DNA from: JBDTSW01 sp963797835 | GTDB lineage: Bacteria; Actinomycetota; Thermoleophilia; Solirubrobacterales; 70-9 | Direction: 5' to 3' | NCBI GenBank assembly: GCA_963797835.1 | Contig: CAWCRN010000034.1 | Span: 14,450-78,449, forward strand | Length of the DNA: 64,000 nucleotides | In this document: positions 28,039 to 36,506 of the stretch, piece by piece | Layout: each line of letters starts with the position of its first letter | How positions within the stretch are numbered: the stretch's first letter is position 1 | Position numbers and translations under genes: made by a program | Notes under the pieces: model-generated | Database searches by the model: none | Seen by the model: only the letters and a program-made list of their open reading frames with translations | What the model was told of the DNA's origin: nothing

Positions 28039-28749
28039 ATGGACGTCTATGCGCGCAGACGTCTCGTGGCCGTCCTGGCGATCGTGCTCGTGCTGGTCCT
28101 GATCGGCGTGGCGGTCGCCGGGGGCGGAGACGACGAGCCCGAGACCCCGATCACGACCGTGACCGGCGCGTCCACGCCTGGTCTCGCAGCCCCGCTCTCG
28201 AAGGACGAGTTCATCGAGCAGGCCGACGACATCTGCGAGGAGACGGCTGTCGGGATCGAAAACATCTCAGCCGACGACACCGAGCAGATCGCGGCGGAGG
28301 AGCTGGCGCTGACCGAGAGCCAGCTGGACCAGCTGCGCTCGCTCGCGCCCCCCGAGGAGGACCAGGCCACCCTCGACGACTTCTTCTCCGCCCTCGAGGA
28401 CCTGGTCGACGCCCTCGACACCCGCGCCCTCGCCCTGGAGCGGGGCGACGACTCCGCCGCCGCGGAGGCCGAGGCCGAGATCTCAACGGCCGAGACCGAG
28501 CTGGCCGACGCCGCGAACGCCTACGGCTTCAAGGAGTGCGGCACCACCACGGAGGCCGCGAGCGGCGCCGATGGGACCGGGGGCACCGGGGCGCCGACCG
28601 ACACCGGCGCGGTCCCCGTCACTCCGACGACCCCGCCGGCGACCACGCCCCCCGCGACCACGCCCCCCGCCGCGCCGCCGGCCGACGATGGCTCGGGCGA
28701 CGACGGCTCCGGCGGTGTCAGCCCGGGCTCCGGCGGCGTCAGCCCGTAG
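28039..28749 (+). CDS. Membrane-anchored extracytoplasmic protein with Pro/Thr-rich tail
   Basis: 236 residues. An N-terminal anchor or signal (RRRLVAVLAIVLVLVLIGVAVAG, about 6-28) has no obvious cleavage site, then comes a helical acidic domain (about 55-165: SKDEFIEQADDICEETAVGIENI, LTESQLDQLRSLAPPEED) with Cys residues at DIC and KEC. The C-terminus is low-complexity TPPATTPPAT and Gly/Ser repeats, typical of wall-spanning linkers. No family function can be assigned. It is convergent with the ABC exporter gene, with only 3 bp between the stops. Confidence 0.75.
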   Translation: MDVYARRRLVAVLAIVLVLVLIGVAVAGGGDDEPETPITTVTGASTPGLAAPLSKDEFIEQADDICEETAVGIENISADDTEQIAAEELALTESQLDQLRSLAPPEEDQATLDDFFSALEDLVDALDTRALALERGDDSAAAEAEAEISTAETELADAANAYGFKECGTTTEAASGADGTGGTGAPTDTGAVPVTPTTPPATTPPATTPPAAPPADDGSGDDGSGGVSPGSGGVSP

Positions 28750-28752
28750 CGG

Positions 28753-30696
28753 CTACGCCGCCTGCTGCTCGATCCAGTTCCCGTAGAGGCCGGCGTACCG
28801 CCCGCCCGCCTCGATCAGCTCGTCGTGGCTGCCCGTCTCGACGATCCGCCCGCGGTCGAGCACAACGATGCGGTCCGCGCGCCGGATCGTCGAGAGGCGG
28901 TGCGCGATGACGATCGCGGTCCGGCCCGCGAGCAGCCGCTCCAGCCCCTCCTCGATGATCCGCTCGGTGCGCACGTCGACGTTCGACGTCGCCTCGTCGA
29001 GGATCAGGATCCTCGGCTCGGCGAGCAGCGCCCGGGCGAACGCCACCAGCTGGCGCTGGCCCGCGGACAGCTGCACCCCACGCTCACCGATCTCGGTGTC
29101 GTAGCCGTCAGGCAGGCGCTCGATGAACCCGCCGGCCCCAACCGTCCTCGCCGCCTCGCGAATGTCCTCGTCGCTCGCTTCCGGCCGGCCGAACGCGATG
29201 TTCTCGCGGACCGTCCCCGAGAACAGGAAGCCCTCCTGCGGCACGATCCCCAGCTGGCGGCGCAGGCACTTCGCCTTGAGGTCGCGCAGGTCGTGGCCAT
29301 CGACCAGCATCCGCCCGTGCTGCGGGTCGTAGAAGCGGGCGACCAGCTTCGCCAGCGTCGATTTACCAGCGCCCGTCTCGCCGACCAGGGCCACCGTCTC
29401 GCCCGCCGGCACCACCAGGTCCACGTCCGCCAGCGCCCACTCCCCGTCGTCCGCGTACGAGAACGACACGCCCTCCACCCGCAGCTCGCCCCTGATCTCG
29501 CCGGGGTCGAGCGCGCCCGGTTTGTCGGTCATGTCGGGCTCGGTGTCGAGGAGGTCGAAGATCTTGTCCAGAGCCGCCATGCCCTGCTGGTAGGTCGTGT
29601 AGAGCTGGGAGATCTGCTGGATCGGGTCGAAGAACTGGTTGAGATATCCGACGAACGCGACAAGGATGCCGACGTCGGTGTTGCCGTCGATCACCTGGTA
29701 GCCGCCATAGAGCAGGATCACCGCGGTGCCGACTGCCGACAGCAACTCGACCGCGGGGAAGTACGAGGCGTTGAGGTACACCGTCCGCAGGTTCGCCACC
29801 CGGTTCTCCTCGTTCAGCTCCGACATCCGCGCGATGTGGCGCGGCTCCTGCCCGAAGCTGCGCACCACCCGCACCCCCGACAGCGTCTCCTGCAGGTAGG
29901 CGGTGATGTTCGCGATCTTCTCCCTCGTCGCACGGTAGGCGCCGGTGGAGGCGACCCGGAAGATCACGCTCGCGACGGCCAGCAGCGGGAAGGTGAGGAA
30001 GGTGACCAGCGCCAGCGAGACGTCGAGCACGAGCAGGATGACGACCACGCCAACCAGCGTCAGCGTGCTCGAGATCAGGGTCACGATGCCGTCGGTGACG
30101 AGCGTGTCGAGGGCCTGGACGTCGTTGGTGAGCCGTGAGATCAGGACGCCGGGCTTGCGGCGGGTGAAGAACCCGATCGACATCGCCTGCAGGTGCGTGT
30201 AGATGCGCTCGCGCAGGTCCTGGAGCGCCCGCTGGCCCACCCAGCCGACGAGGTACGTCTGCGCGTAGGTCGCGCCCCAGAAGACCAGGGCAGACGCGAG
30301 GAAGACGACCACGATCATGATCAGCTCGCCCGCGTCGCCGGGGATGATCGCGTCGTCGATCGCCTTGCCCGCCAGGTAAGGAGGGGCGAGCGCGGCCGCC
30401 GTTGCGGCCACAAGCGCCACCAGCATCAGCGCCACCTTGCGGCGGTAGGGCCGCAGCAGGCCCAGCATCCAGCGCACCTTGCGCGCCCGCTGGTCCTCGC
30501 CGCGGATCAGGCGCCAGATGTCGCGGAACATCATCAGCGTCCCGGCGAGGCGGCCGGGCTGGTTCGCCTGGTCCTCGGTCTCGTCGGCGACGTCGGAGCG
30601 CTGCGTTCCGGGGTCGCGCTCGGTCACTGGGTCGGCGTCGCGCAGCTCGCGCGACCGCGGGTCGTCGCGGCGGTGCCCGTTGCTCTCGGACGTCAC
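28753..30696 (-). CDS. ABC exporter half-transporter, canonical-Walker-B subunit
   Basis: 647 residues. Six membrane helices (about 85-375) and an NBD (about 400-640): Walker A GETGAGKSTLAK, Q loop IVPQEGFLFSG, signature LSAGQRQ (non-canonical Ala), Walker B ILILDEATSNVD with catalytic Glu, H loop IAHRLSTI. A hydrophilic N-terminal extension of about 70 residues precedes the membrane part. Its ATG overlaps the stop of the 30693 gene by 4 bp. Together they look like a heterodimeric type IV ABC exporter. The substrate (drug or lipid) cannot be read from sequence. Confidence 0.93.
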   Translation of the reverse strand: MTSESNGHRRDDPRSRELRDADPVTERDPGTQRSDVADETEDQANQPGRLAGTLMMFRDIWRLIRGEDQRARKVRWMLGLLRPYRRKVALMLVALVAATAAALAPPYLAGKAIDDAIIPGDAGELIMIVVVFLASALVFWGATYAQTYLVGWVGQRALQDLRERIYTHLQAMSIGFFTRRKPGVLISRLTNDVQALDTLVTDGIVTLISSTLTLVGVVVILLVLDVSLALVTFLTFPLLAVASVIFRVASTGAYRATREKIANITAYLQETLSGVRVVRSFGQEPRHIARMSELNEENRVANLRTVYLNASYFPAVELLSAVGTAVILLYGGYQVIDGNTDVGILVAFVGYLNQFFDPIQQISQLYTTYQQGMAALDKIFDLLDTEPDMTDKPGALDPGEIRGELRVEGVSFSYADDGEWALADVDLVVPAGETVALVGETGAGKSTLAKLVARFYDPQHGRMLVDGHDLRDLKAKCLRRQLGIVPQEGFLFSGTVRENIAFGRPEASDEDIREAARTVGAGGFIERLPDGYDTEIGERGVQLSAGQRQLVAFARALLAEPRILILDEATSNVDVRTERIIEEGLERLLAGRTAIVIAHRLSTIRRADRIVVLDRGRIVETGSHDELIEAGGRYAGLYGNWIEQQAA

Positions 30697-32463
30697 AGCC
30701 GCGCCACCTCCTCCCGTTCCTCGAGGTCGCGCTGGAGGAACACCTGGTCAGCGAGCCCGTGTTCCGCGATCTCGGCATAGAGCGGGCAGCGCTCGAGCAG
30801 CTGCTCGTGCGAGCCGCGGTCGACGATCCGGCCCTCGTCCATGACGACGATCTCGTCGGCGAGCGAGATCGTGGAGCGCCGGTGGGCGACGACGAACGTG
30901 GTGCGCCCGGCCATCGCCTCGCGCAGCCCGCGCTTGATCTCCCCCTCGGTCGTCGCGTCCACCGACGAGGTCGCGTCGTCGAGGATCAGGATGCGGGGGT
31001 CGGCGAGCAGCGCGCGCGCGATCGCGATCCGCTGGCGCTGTCCGCCCGACAGCGTCAGCCCGCGCTCGCCCACGATGGTCTCGTAGCCGTCGGGCGTGCG
31101 CTCGATGAACCCATGTGCCTGCGCGCGGCGCGCCGCCAGCTCGATCTCCTCCGACGTTGCGTCGGGCTTGGCGTAGGCGATGTTCTCCGCGATCGTCGCC
31201 GAGAACAGGAAGCTCTCGTCGGCCACGAACGCGATCTCGCGCCGAAGCGAGCCAACGTCGACCGACCTTACGTCGGCGCCGTCGACCTCCACCGAGCCCG
31301 TGCTCGCGTCGTACAGCCGAGCGACCAGCGCGACCAGGCTCGTCTTGCCCGACCCAGTAGGCCCGACCAGCGCCACCGTGTGCCCGGCCGGCACGTCGAG
31401 GTCGATGTCTTCAAGCGCGGGCGCCGCGCCGTCGTAGCGAAGGGACACGCCCCGGAAGCCCACCCGGCCGGCGCCGGCCGGAAGCGCCGGCGCGTTCGGC
31501 GGGCTGGCGACCTGGGGCTCGCGGTCGAGGATCTCGAACAGGCGGTTGCCCGAGGCGATCGCGCGCTGGGCCATCCCCAGTGCCATCCCGAGCAGGCGCA
31601 TCGGCCCGATGAGCATGAGCAGGTAGGTGTAGAAGGCCGTGAACTCGCCGAGCGTGAGCGTGCCGTTGATCACCAGGTTGCCGCCGATCAAGAGGACCAC
31701 CGCCAGGCCCAGGCTCGGCAGGAAGCCGAGCAGCGGTGAGTAGAACGCTCGCAGCCGGGTCGAGAACACGTTCTGGTCGAAGACCCTCGTCACCGCGTGG
31801 CGGAATCTGCTCAGCATGTGGTCCTCGCGCGCGAACGCCTTCACGATCCTGATCCCCGACACCGACTCCTCCGCCTCCGCGGTCAGCTCCGCGATCCGCT
31901 GCTGGACTTCCTGGAGCGCCGGCCGCGAGCGGCGGTTGAAGCGCATCGCGGTCAACACGACGAACGGCACCGGCAAGCAGCGCCAGCGCCGCCAGCCCGG
32001 GCTGGATCGCGAACATCACCGCCGCGGCGAGGAGCAGCGTCAGCGCGTTCTGGGTGAGGAAGATCAGCCCGTAGCCGAGGAAGAAGCGGATCCCCTGGAG
32101 GTCCACCGTCGCGCGCGACATCAGCTGGCCCGTCTGCTGCGAGTCGAAGAAGCCCAGCTCCAGCGTCTGCAGGTGCCGGTAGACGCGCTCGCGGAGGTCG
32201 AACTCGACCGCCAGCGAGACCTTGCCGGCGATCACGCGCCGAACCACGGTAAGGCCCAGGCGCAGGACCCCCGCCCCCAGGATCGCCAGCGCCAGCGGCA
32301 TGATCCGGTCGCGCTCGGAGCTCTGGATCGCGTCCACGGTCTGGCCCACGAGCCACGGGATCAGGACGGTGACGCCCATCGCGAGCCAGGCGAAGACCAG
32401 CGAGCCGAGCACCGCCCGGCGGTAGGGACGAAGGAAGCCCAGAAGGCGCTTGAACGTGCTCAC
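30693..32463 (-). CDS. ABC exporter half-transporter, degenerate-Walker-B subunit; one apparent frameshift
   Basis: About 590 residues after joining the break near 31971 (GCCGGTGCC for GCCGTGCC, restoring ALLAVPFVVLTAMRFNRRS). Six membrane helices precede an NBD with Walker A GPTGSGKTSLVA, signature LSGGQRQRIAIA and Walker B ILILDDATSSVD, in which Asp replaces the catalytic Glu. The H loop VAHRRSTI is kept. That combination is typical of the degenerate-site partner in heterodimeric exporters. The start is GTG 32463 with GGGATGAGG upstream. It is first gene of the two-gene operon. Confidence 0.9.
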
Positions 32464-32484
32464 GACAGCCTCATCCCGAGCATG

Positions 32485-32490
32485 ACTATA
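32485..32490 (-). promoter_or_regulatory. TATAGT -10 box for the ABC exporter operon
   Basis: Read on the minus strand the box lies 21 nt before GTG 32463, giving a leader of about 14 nt that carries the Shine-Dalgarno-like GGATGAGG. Confidence 0.45.
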
Positions 32491-32528
32491 CAAAGTGAAG
32501 TATCGAGTTCGTGCCCCATACTCGACCC

Positions 32529-32711
32529 ATGCCGCGTACCAACGCAGGCCTCTGTGACTCATGCGGACACCAGCGGATCGTCCGCAACACGCGCGGGTCG
32601 GCCTTCTCGCTGTGCGAGCGCTCCCGAACAGATCCGGCGTACCCGCGCTACCCGCGGCTGCCCGTGCTCGCCTGCCCCGGCTACGAGCGATCCGCCTCGA
32701 AGGACGCCTGA
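32529..32711 (+). CDS. Small cysteine-containing protein (zinc-ribbon-like)
   Basis: 60 residues from ATG 32529. Cys residues at CDSC (about 9-12), SLCERS and LACPGYE could bind one metal. Several short actinobacterial proteins share the string HQRIVRNTRGS and YPRYPRLPVLACPGYE; their function is unknown. It is divergent from the ABC exporter operon and ends 10 bp before the stop of the convergent EamA gene. Confidence 0.7.
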   Translation: MPRTNAGLCDSCGHQRIVRNTRGSAFSLCERSRTDPAYPRYPRLPVLACPGYERSASKDA

Positions 32712-32721
32712 GAGCCCTCCG

Positions 32722-33576
32722 CTAGTCGCGGGGCGGGTGCGCGGCGCTGCGCAGCGCGCCGGCGCTGGCCACGACGACCATCGCGATCGCGACCAGCTCG
32801 GTGGCCGCGAGCCCCTGGTCGAGGGCGACGAATCCGACGAGGGCCGCGGCCGCCGGCTCCAGGCTCATCAGCACCCCGAACGTCCCCTTCGGCAGGTAGC
32901 GGAGCGCCTCGAGCTCAAACGAGTACGGGATCGCCGAGCTCAGCATCGCCAGCGCGAACCCCGCGGCCAGGAGCCCGGGATCGACCAGCTCGGTCCCGCC
33001 CTGGGCGATCCCGGCCGGGGCCAGCAGGATCGTCGACGCGACCAGGGCGAGCGCGAGGCCGTCGCCGCCTTCGAACTCCTGCCCGACCCGCTCGGCGAGG
33101 AAGATGTAGGCGGCCCAGAAGGCCCCGGCGAGCAGGCAGAGGCCGGCGCCGAGCAGGTCGAGGTCGTCGCCCAAGCCCGGGCTCAGCAGGAGGATGCCCC
33201 CCGCGGCCAGGGCCACCCAGACCAAGTCGCGCGCCCGCCGAGAGCCGACGAGCGCGACCCCGAGCGGCCCCACGAACTCGAGCGTGACGGCGATCCCCAG
33301 CGGCACGCGCTCAAGCCCGGCGTAGAAGCTGAGGTTCATGGCGGCGAGCGCGACCCCGAACAGCAACGCGCTTCGCAGGGCGTCCCGCGAGCGCCCTCGT
33401 ATGGCCGGCCTCCACAGCGCCACCAGCACCACGGCCGCGAGGCCCACGCGCAGCAACACCGTTCCCGCCGGCCCCAGCTCGTCGAAGAGGTTGAACGCGA
33501 GCGCCGCGCCCGACTGGACCGAGATGATCGAGCCCGCCACCAGTGCCACCGGATATGCCTGCCCGCGATCGCGCAT
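32722..33576 (-). CDS. EamA/RhtA-type inner-membrane exporter
   Basis: 284 residues with ten hydrophobic segments in two EamA repeats. Segments include PVALVAGSIISVQSGAALAFNLFD, LLFGVALAAMNLSFYAGLERVPLGIAVTLEFVGPLGVALVGS and IPYSFELEALRYLPKGTFGVLMSLEPAAAALVGFVALDQ, the hallmarks of RhtA (threonine/homoserine efflux). The substrate is inferred only from family. A TAGGCT box 6 nt upstream fixes the ATG. Divergent with the 33614 gene. Confidence 0.88.
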   Translation of the reverse strand: MRDRGQAYPVALVAGSIISVQSGAALAFNLFDELGPAGTVLLRVGLAAVVLVALWRPAIRGRSRDALRSALLFGVALAAMNLSFYAGLERVPLGIAVTLEFVGPLGVALVGSRRARDLVWVALAAGGILLLSPGLGDDLDLLGAGLCLLAGAFWAAYIFLAERVGQEFEGGDGLALALVASTILLAPAGIAQGGTELVDPGLLAAGFALAMLSSAIPYSFELEALRYLPKGTFGVLMSLEPAAAALVGFVALDQGLAATELVAIAMVVVASAGALRSAAHPPRD

Positions 33577-33582
33577 CCGCCG

Positions 33583-33588
33583 AGCCTA
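33583..33588 (-). promoter_or_regulatory. TAGGCT -10 box for the EamA gene
   Basis: The box ends 6 nt before ATG 33576 on the minus strand. Its mirror-image partner at 33599-33604 serves the opposite gene. Confidence 0.5.
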
Positions 33589-33598
33589 GAGACGTGGC

Positions 33599-33604
33599 TA
33601 GGCT
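33599..33604 (+). promoter_or_regulatory. TAGGCT -10 box for the AlkZ-like gene
   Basis: The box ends 9 nt before ATG 33614. Confidence 0.4.
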
Positions 33605-33613
33605 CGGCGTCCG

Positions 33614-34741
33614 ATGACCAAGACGAAGGCGACCAGCGCCCCATTCCTCACCCGGCGCGAGCTGAACCGGGCGACCCTCGCGCGCCAGCTCCTGCTCCAG
33701 CGGGTGCCCATGCCGGCCTTCGACGCGGTCGAGCACCTCGTCGGGCTCCAGGCACAGGACCCCCACGGGACCTACCCGGGCCTGCTCGCCCGCCTCGAGG
33801 GCTTCGATCCTGAGGAGCTGTCCCAGCTCCTGGCCGAGCGCCGGGTCGTGCGGATCGTCCTGATGCGCGGGACGGTTCACATGGTGAGCGACCGCGACTG
33901 CCTGGAGTGGTGGCCGCTCACGCAGCCGGTGCTGGCCCGCACCTTCAAGGGCTCCGCGTTCTCGAAGGAGCTGGGCGGTGCCGACCTCGCGGAGGTGCTG
34001 GAGGCGGGTCACGAGCTGCTCTCAGACGAGCCCATGATCCGTTCGGCGGCGGGCCGCCGCCTGGGCGAGCGCTGGCCCGACGCGGTCCCCACCTCGCTGG
34101 GCCACGCCCTCGGCTACGGCCTGCCGCTGGTCCAGGTCCCGCCGCGCGGGCTGTGGGGCCAGGGCGGCCAGGCGAAGCTGACCACCGTGCAGAGGTGGCT
34201 GGGCCGCGAGCTTGCGGCGGAGCCTTCCATCGATGACCTCGTCCTGCGCTACCTGGGCGCGTTCGGCCCGGCGAGCGTGATGGACTTCCAGAACTGGTCG
34301 GGCCTCACCCGGATCGCCGAGGTCGCCGAGCGCCTGCGCCCGCAGCTCCGGACGTTCCGCTCCGAGGACGGCCGCGAGCTGTTCGACGTGCCCGACGCAC
34401 CCCGCCCGAGCGCCGAGGTGGAAGCGCCACCGCGATTCCTCCCCGAGTACGACAACGTCCTGCTCGGCCACGCCGACCGCTCGCGGCTCGTCGACGCCGA
34501 CGCCAAGCGGGCCGAGTTCTTCACCGGAAGCGGCCTCGACAGCGGCACGGTGCTGGTCGACGGGGTGCTGGCGGCCACCTGGAAGCTGACGCGGGACGGG
34601 GAGGTCGCCGACCTCTGGGTACGGCCGTTCAAGCGGCTTCGGCGCGCCGACCGCGATGGGATCGAGGAAGAGGCGGAGCTGCTGTTCGGGATGATCGCCG
34701 CGCCCGACGGCGAGCGGCGGATCCGGATCTCCTCGGACTGA
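33614..34741 (+). CDS. Winged-helix DNA-binding protein, AlkZ/YcaQ-like DNA glycosylase
   Basis: 375 residues of the HTH_42 family. Features: LTRRELNRATLARQLLLQR, AVEHLVGLQAQDPHGTYPGLLARL with the QxQ motif (LQAQD) that is catalytic in AlkZ, VRIVLMRGTVHMV (winged-helix beta hairpin), RWLGRELAAEPSIDDLVLRYLGAFGPASVMDFQNWSGL, and FLPEYDNVLLGHADRSR. AlkZ excises bulky or crosslinked bases. Related domains in antibiotic clusters protect producers from their own DNA-reactive product. The activity of this member is inferred from the motif only. Confidence 0.85.
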   Translation: MTKTKATSAPFLTRRELNRATLARQLLLQRVPMPAFDAVEHLVGLQAQDPHGTYPGLLARLEGFDPEELSQLLAERRVVRIVLMRGTVHMVSDRDCLEWWPLTQPVLARTFKGSAFSKELGGADLAEVLEAGHELLSDEPMIRSAAGRRLGERWPDAVPTSLGHALGYGLPLVQVPPRGLWGQGGQAKLTTVQRWLGRELAAEPSIDDLVLRYLGAFGPASVMDFQNWSGLTRIAEVAERLRPQLRTFRSEDGRELFDVPDAPRPSAEVEAPPRFLPEYDNVLLGHADRSRLVDADAKRAEFFTGSGLDSGTVLVDGVLAATWKLTRDGEVADLWVRPFKRLRRADRDGIEEEAELLFGMIAAPDGERRIRISSD

Positions 34742-34794
34742 GGCCTACCCGCGTGATCGCAGGCGCCGGTCGGGCGGCGTCGAAAGCATCCCCG

Positions 34795-35382
34795 ATGGCC
34801 GCGCGGGTATACGTGATCGAGCTGACGCCGCAGGCGGGGAGGCGGCGCGACCCGCGGATCCCGTGGGTGTACGTCGGCTCCAGCGCGCGCGAGCCCGAGA
34901 CCCGCTTCGACCAGCACCTCAGGGGCTACCGCTCGTCCAGGATCGCCAAGCGCTTCGCGTTGCGCCTGCGCCCCGACCTCTACGAGGACCTGCCGCCGTT
35001 CGGGACCTCGGCGAAGGCGCGCGCGGCGGAGGTCGCGCGGGCCCGGGAGCTGGCCGGCGCCGGCTTCGTCGCCCACTGCGACGGCACGTCCCATGGATGG
35101 GGCGAGGGCGGCTGGAGCGAGTGGGACGCCGCGCGCCTGGATCCGGTCGCGGCCCACGTCGACGACGCCGCGGTCGAGCTTTACGACGCCTCCTTCGAGC
35201 CGCTGGAACCGGCCGTATGCTCTCGCCTCCTCCACGGCGAGCGCGGGTTCTGGCTTCAGCGCTACATCGATCCCGGCGACCCGCCGCCGGCCTACGGCCG
35301 GTTCGGTCACGTTCGCCTGGATGTGCTGGAGGGGCGCTGCGGCGCCTACGCCTCGCGCCTTTCGCCCACGACCAGCACGTAG
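34795..35382 (+). CDS. GIY-YIG-like domain protein
   Basis: 195 residues from ATG 34795. The N-terminal half reads RVYVIELTPQAG, then VYVGSSAREPETRFDQHLRGYRSSRIAKR, which fits the GIY-YIG pattern (YVI..., YVGSS with R and H in the following helix). The catalytic Glu is not evident. The C-terminal half (SFEPLEPAVCSRLLHGERGFWLQRYIDPGD) is not recognised. It overlaps the 3' end of the convergent methyltransferase gene by 37 bp. An upstream GTG at 34753 would add 14 residues. Nuclease function is unproven. Confidence 0.6.
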   Translation: MAARVYVIELTPQAGRRRDPRIPWVYVGSSAREPETRFDQHLRGYRSSRIAKRFALRLRPDLYEDLPPFGTSAKARAAEVARARELAGAGFVAHCDGTSHGWGEGGWSEWDAARLDPVAAHVDDAAVELYDASFEPLEPAVCSRLLHGERGFWLQRYIDPGDPPPAYGRFGHVRLDVLEGRCGAYASRLSPTTST

Positions 35383-36149
35383 GGCCGCGGCTGGCTGACG
35401 CCGCCCCCCTCCGCCGGGTACTGCTCGAAGTAGGCGATCCAATCCGCCTTCAGCGCCTCTCGGCGCTCGTCGTCCAGCGAGTTCGCCAGCGCCTTGGTCG
35501 GCCCGTAGGAGGTCGAGAACAGCTCCCACACGTCCTCGGCCGAGTCGCCGGGCTGCGGCACGTCGCCCTCCTCGTAGCGGAGGTCGAACGCGTCGCCCAG
35601 CAGCTCCTCGAGGTGGTCGCGGTCGCCCCACTGGAACGGGCTTCCGGCGCCCTCGGGCGGGGGTGGCTGGTAGGCCGCCATCACCTTGAAGAACGCGGCG
35701 ACGCCCTCGGTGGGATGCCACGTCAGCAGGCCGAGTCGCCCGCCCGGCTTCGTCACCCGGGCCAGCTCGCGGCCGACCGCGGCGTGGTCGGGGGCGAACA
35801 TGACGCCGAACGTCGAGGTGACCGTGTCGAACGAGGCGTCGTCGTAGGGCAGGTTCTCAGCGTCGCCCACGTCGAAGGTGACCTCGACGCCCGCGTCGCG
35901 TGCGCGGTCCTTGGCGCTCTCGATCAGGTCGGGGGCGAGGTCGAGCCCGGTGACGTCGGCGCCACCGGCGGCCGCGCGCGTGGCGATCTCGCCGGTGCCC
36001 GTCGCCACGTCCAGCCACTTCTCGCCCTCGCGCGGCTCGATCACCCGCAGCAGATGGTCGTGCGCCGCCCTCAGGTGCTCGCTGATCCGCTCGTACGGGC
36101 CGCTGCCCCAGACGACGCTGTGCTTCTCCTTCAGCTCCTCGAAAGCCAT
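35346..36149 (-). CDS. Class I SAM-dependent methyltransferase
   Basis: 267 residues. UbiE/Methyltransf_11-like: YERISEHLRAAHDHLLRVIEP, KWLDVATGTGEIATRAAAGGADVTGLDLAPDLI (motif I, about 45-77), FDVGDAENLPYDDASFDTVTSTFGVMFAPD (motif II), VTKPGGRLGLLTW (motif III). The C-terminal region contains WIAYFEQYPAEGGGVSQPRPYVLVVG. The substrate is unknown. It is leadered: GAGAGGAGAGGC precedes the ATG. Confidence 0.9.
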   Translation of the reverse strand: MAFEELKEKHSVVWGSGPYERISEHLRAAHDHLLRVIEPREGEKWLDVATGTGEIATRAAAGGADVTGLDLAPDLIESAKDRARDAGVEVTFDVGDAENLPYDDASFDTVTSTFGVMFAPDHAAVGRELARVTKPGGRLGLLTWHPTEGVAAFFKVMAAYQPPPPEGAGSPFQWGDRDHLEELLGDAFDLRYEEGDVPQPGDSAEDVWELFSTSYGPTKALANSLDDERREALKADWIAYFEQYPAEGGGVSQPRPYVLVVGERREA

Positions 36150-36234
36150 GCCTCTCCTCTCGGTTCAGGTCAGTGCGAAAGCTAGTCATGCGGTCCGGGA
36201 TGTGCGTTTTCGGCGGTCCTGAGTGCGTGGGCGC

Positions 36235-36240
36235 TAAGGT
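36235..36240 (+). promoter_or_regulatory. TAAGGT -10 box for the DUF2630 gene
   Basis: The box ends 6 nt before GTG 36247. Confidence 0.5.
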
Positions 36241-36246
36241 CAGCCT

Positions 36247-36489
36247 GTGGACGACGCCGACCTGCGCGACCGGATCGAGGCGATGGTCGCCGAGGAGCGA
36301 CAGCTGCTCGATGCCGGCGAAGGCCAAGGGCCGGACGATCAGCGGCACGCCCGGCTGGCGGAGTTGAAGATCGAGCTGGATCGGTGCTGGGACCTGCTGC
36401 GCCAGCGCGAGGCGCGCGAGGAGTTCGGACTTGATCCCGATCGGTCCTCGGTTCGTGACACCGACACCGTCGAGGGCTACGAGCAGTAG
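36247..36489 (+). CDS. DUF2630 family protein
   Basis: 80 residues, normal for this small actinobacterial family. It is a helical hairpin: LRDRIEAMVAEERQLLDAGE, HARLAELKIELDRCWDLLRQREAREEFG, ending VRDTDTVEGYEQ. Function unknown. It ends 17 bp before the cNMP-TrxR gene, so the two are probably one transcription unit. Confidence 0.88.
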   Translation: MDDADLRDRIEAMVAEERQLLDAGEGQGPDDQRHARLAELKIELDRCWDLLRQREAREEFGLDPDRSSVRDTDTVEGYEQ

Positions 36490-36506
36490 TTCGCCGGCCA
36501 GGAGAG

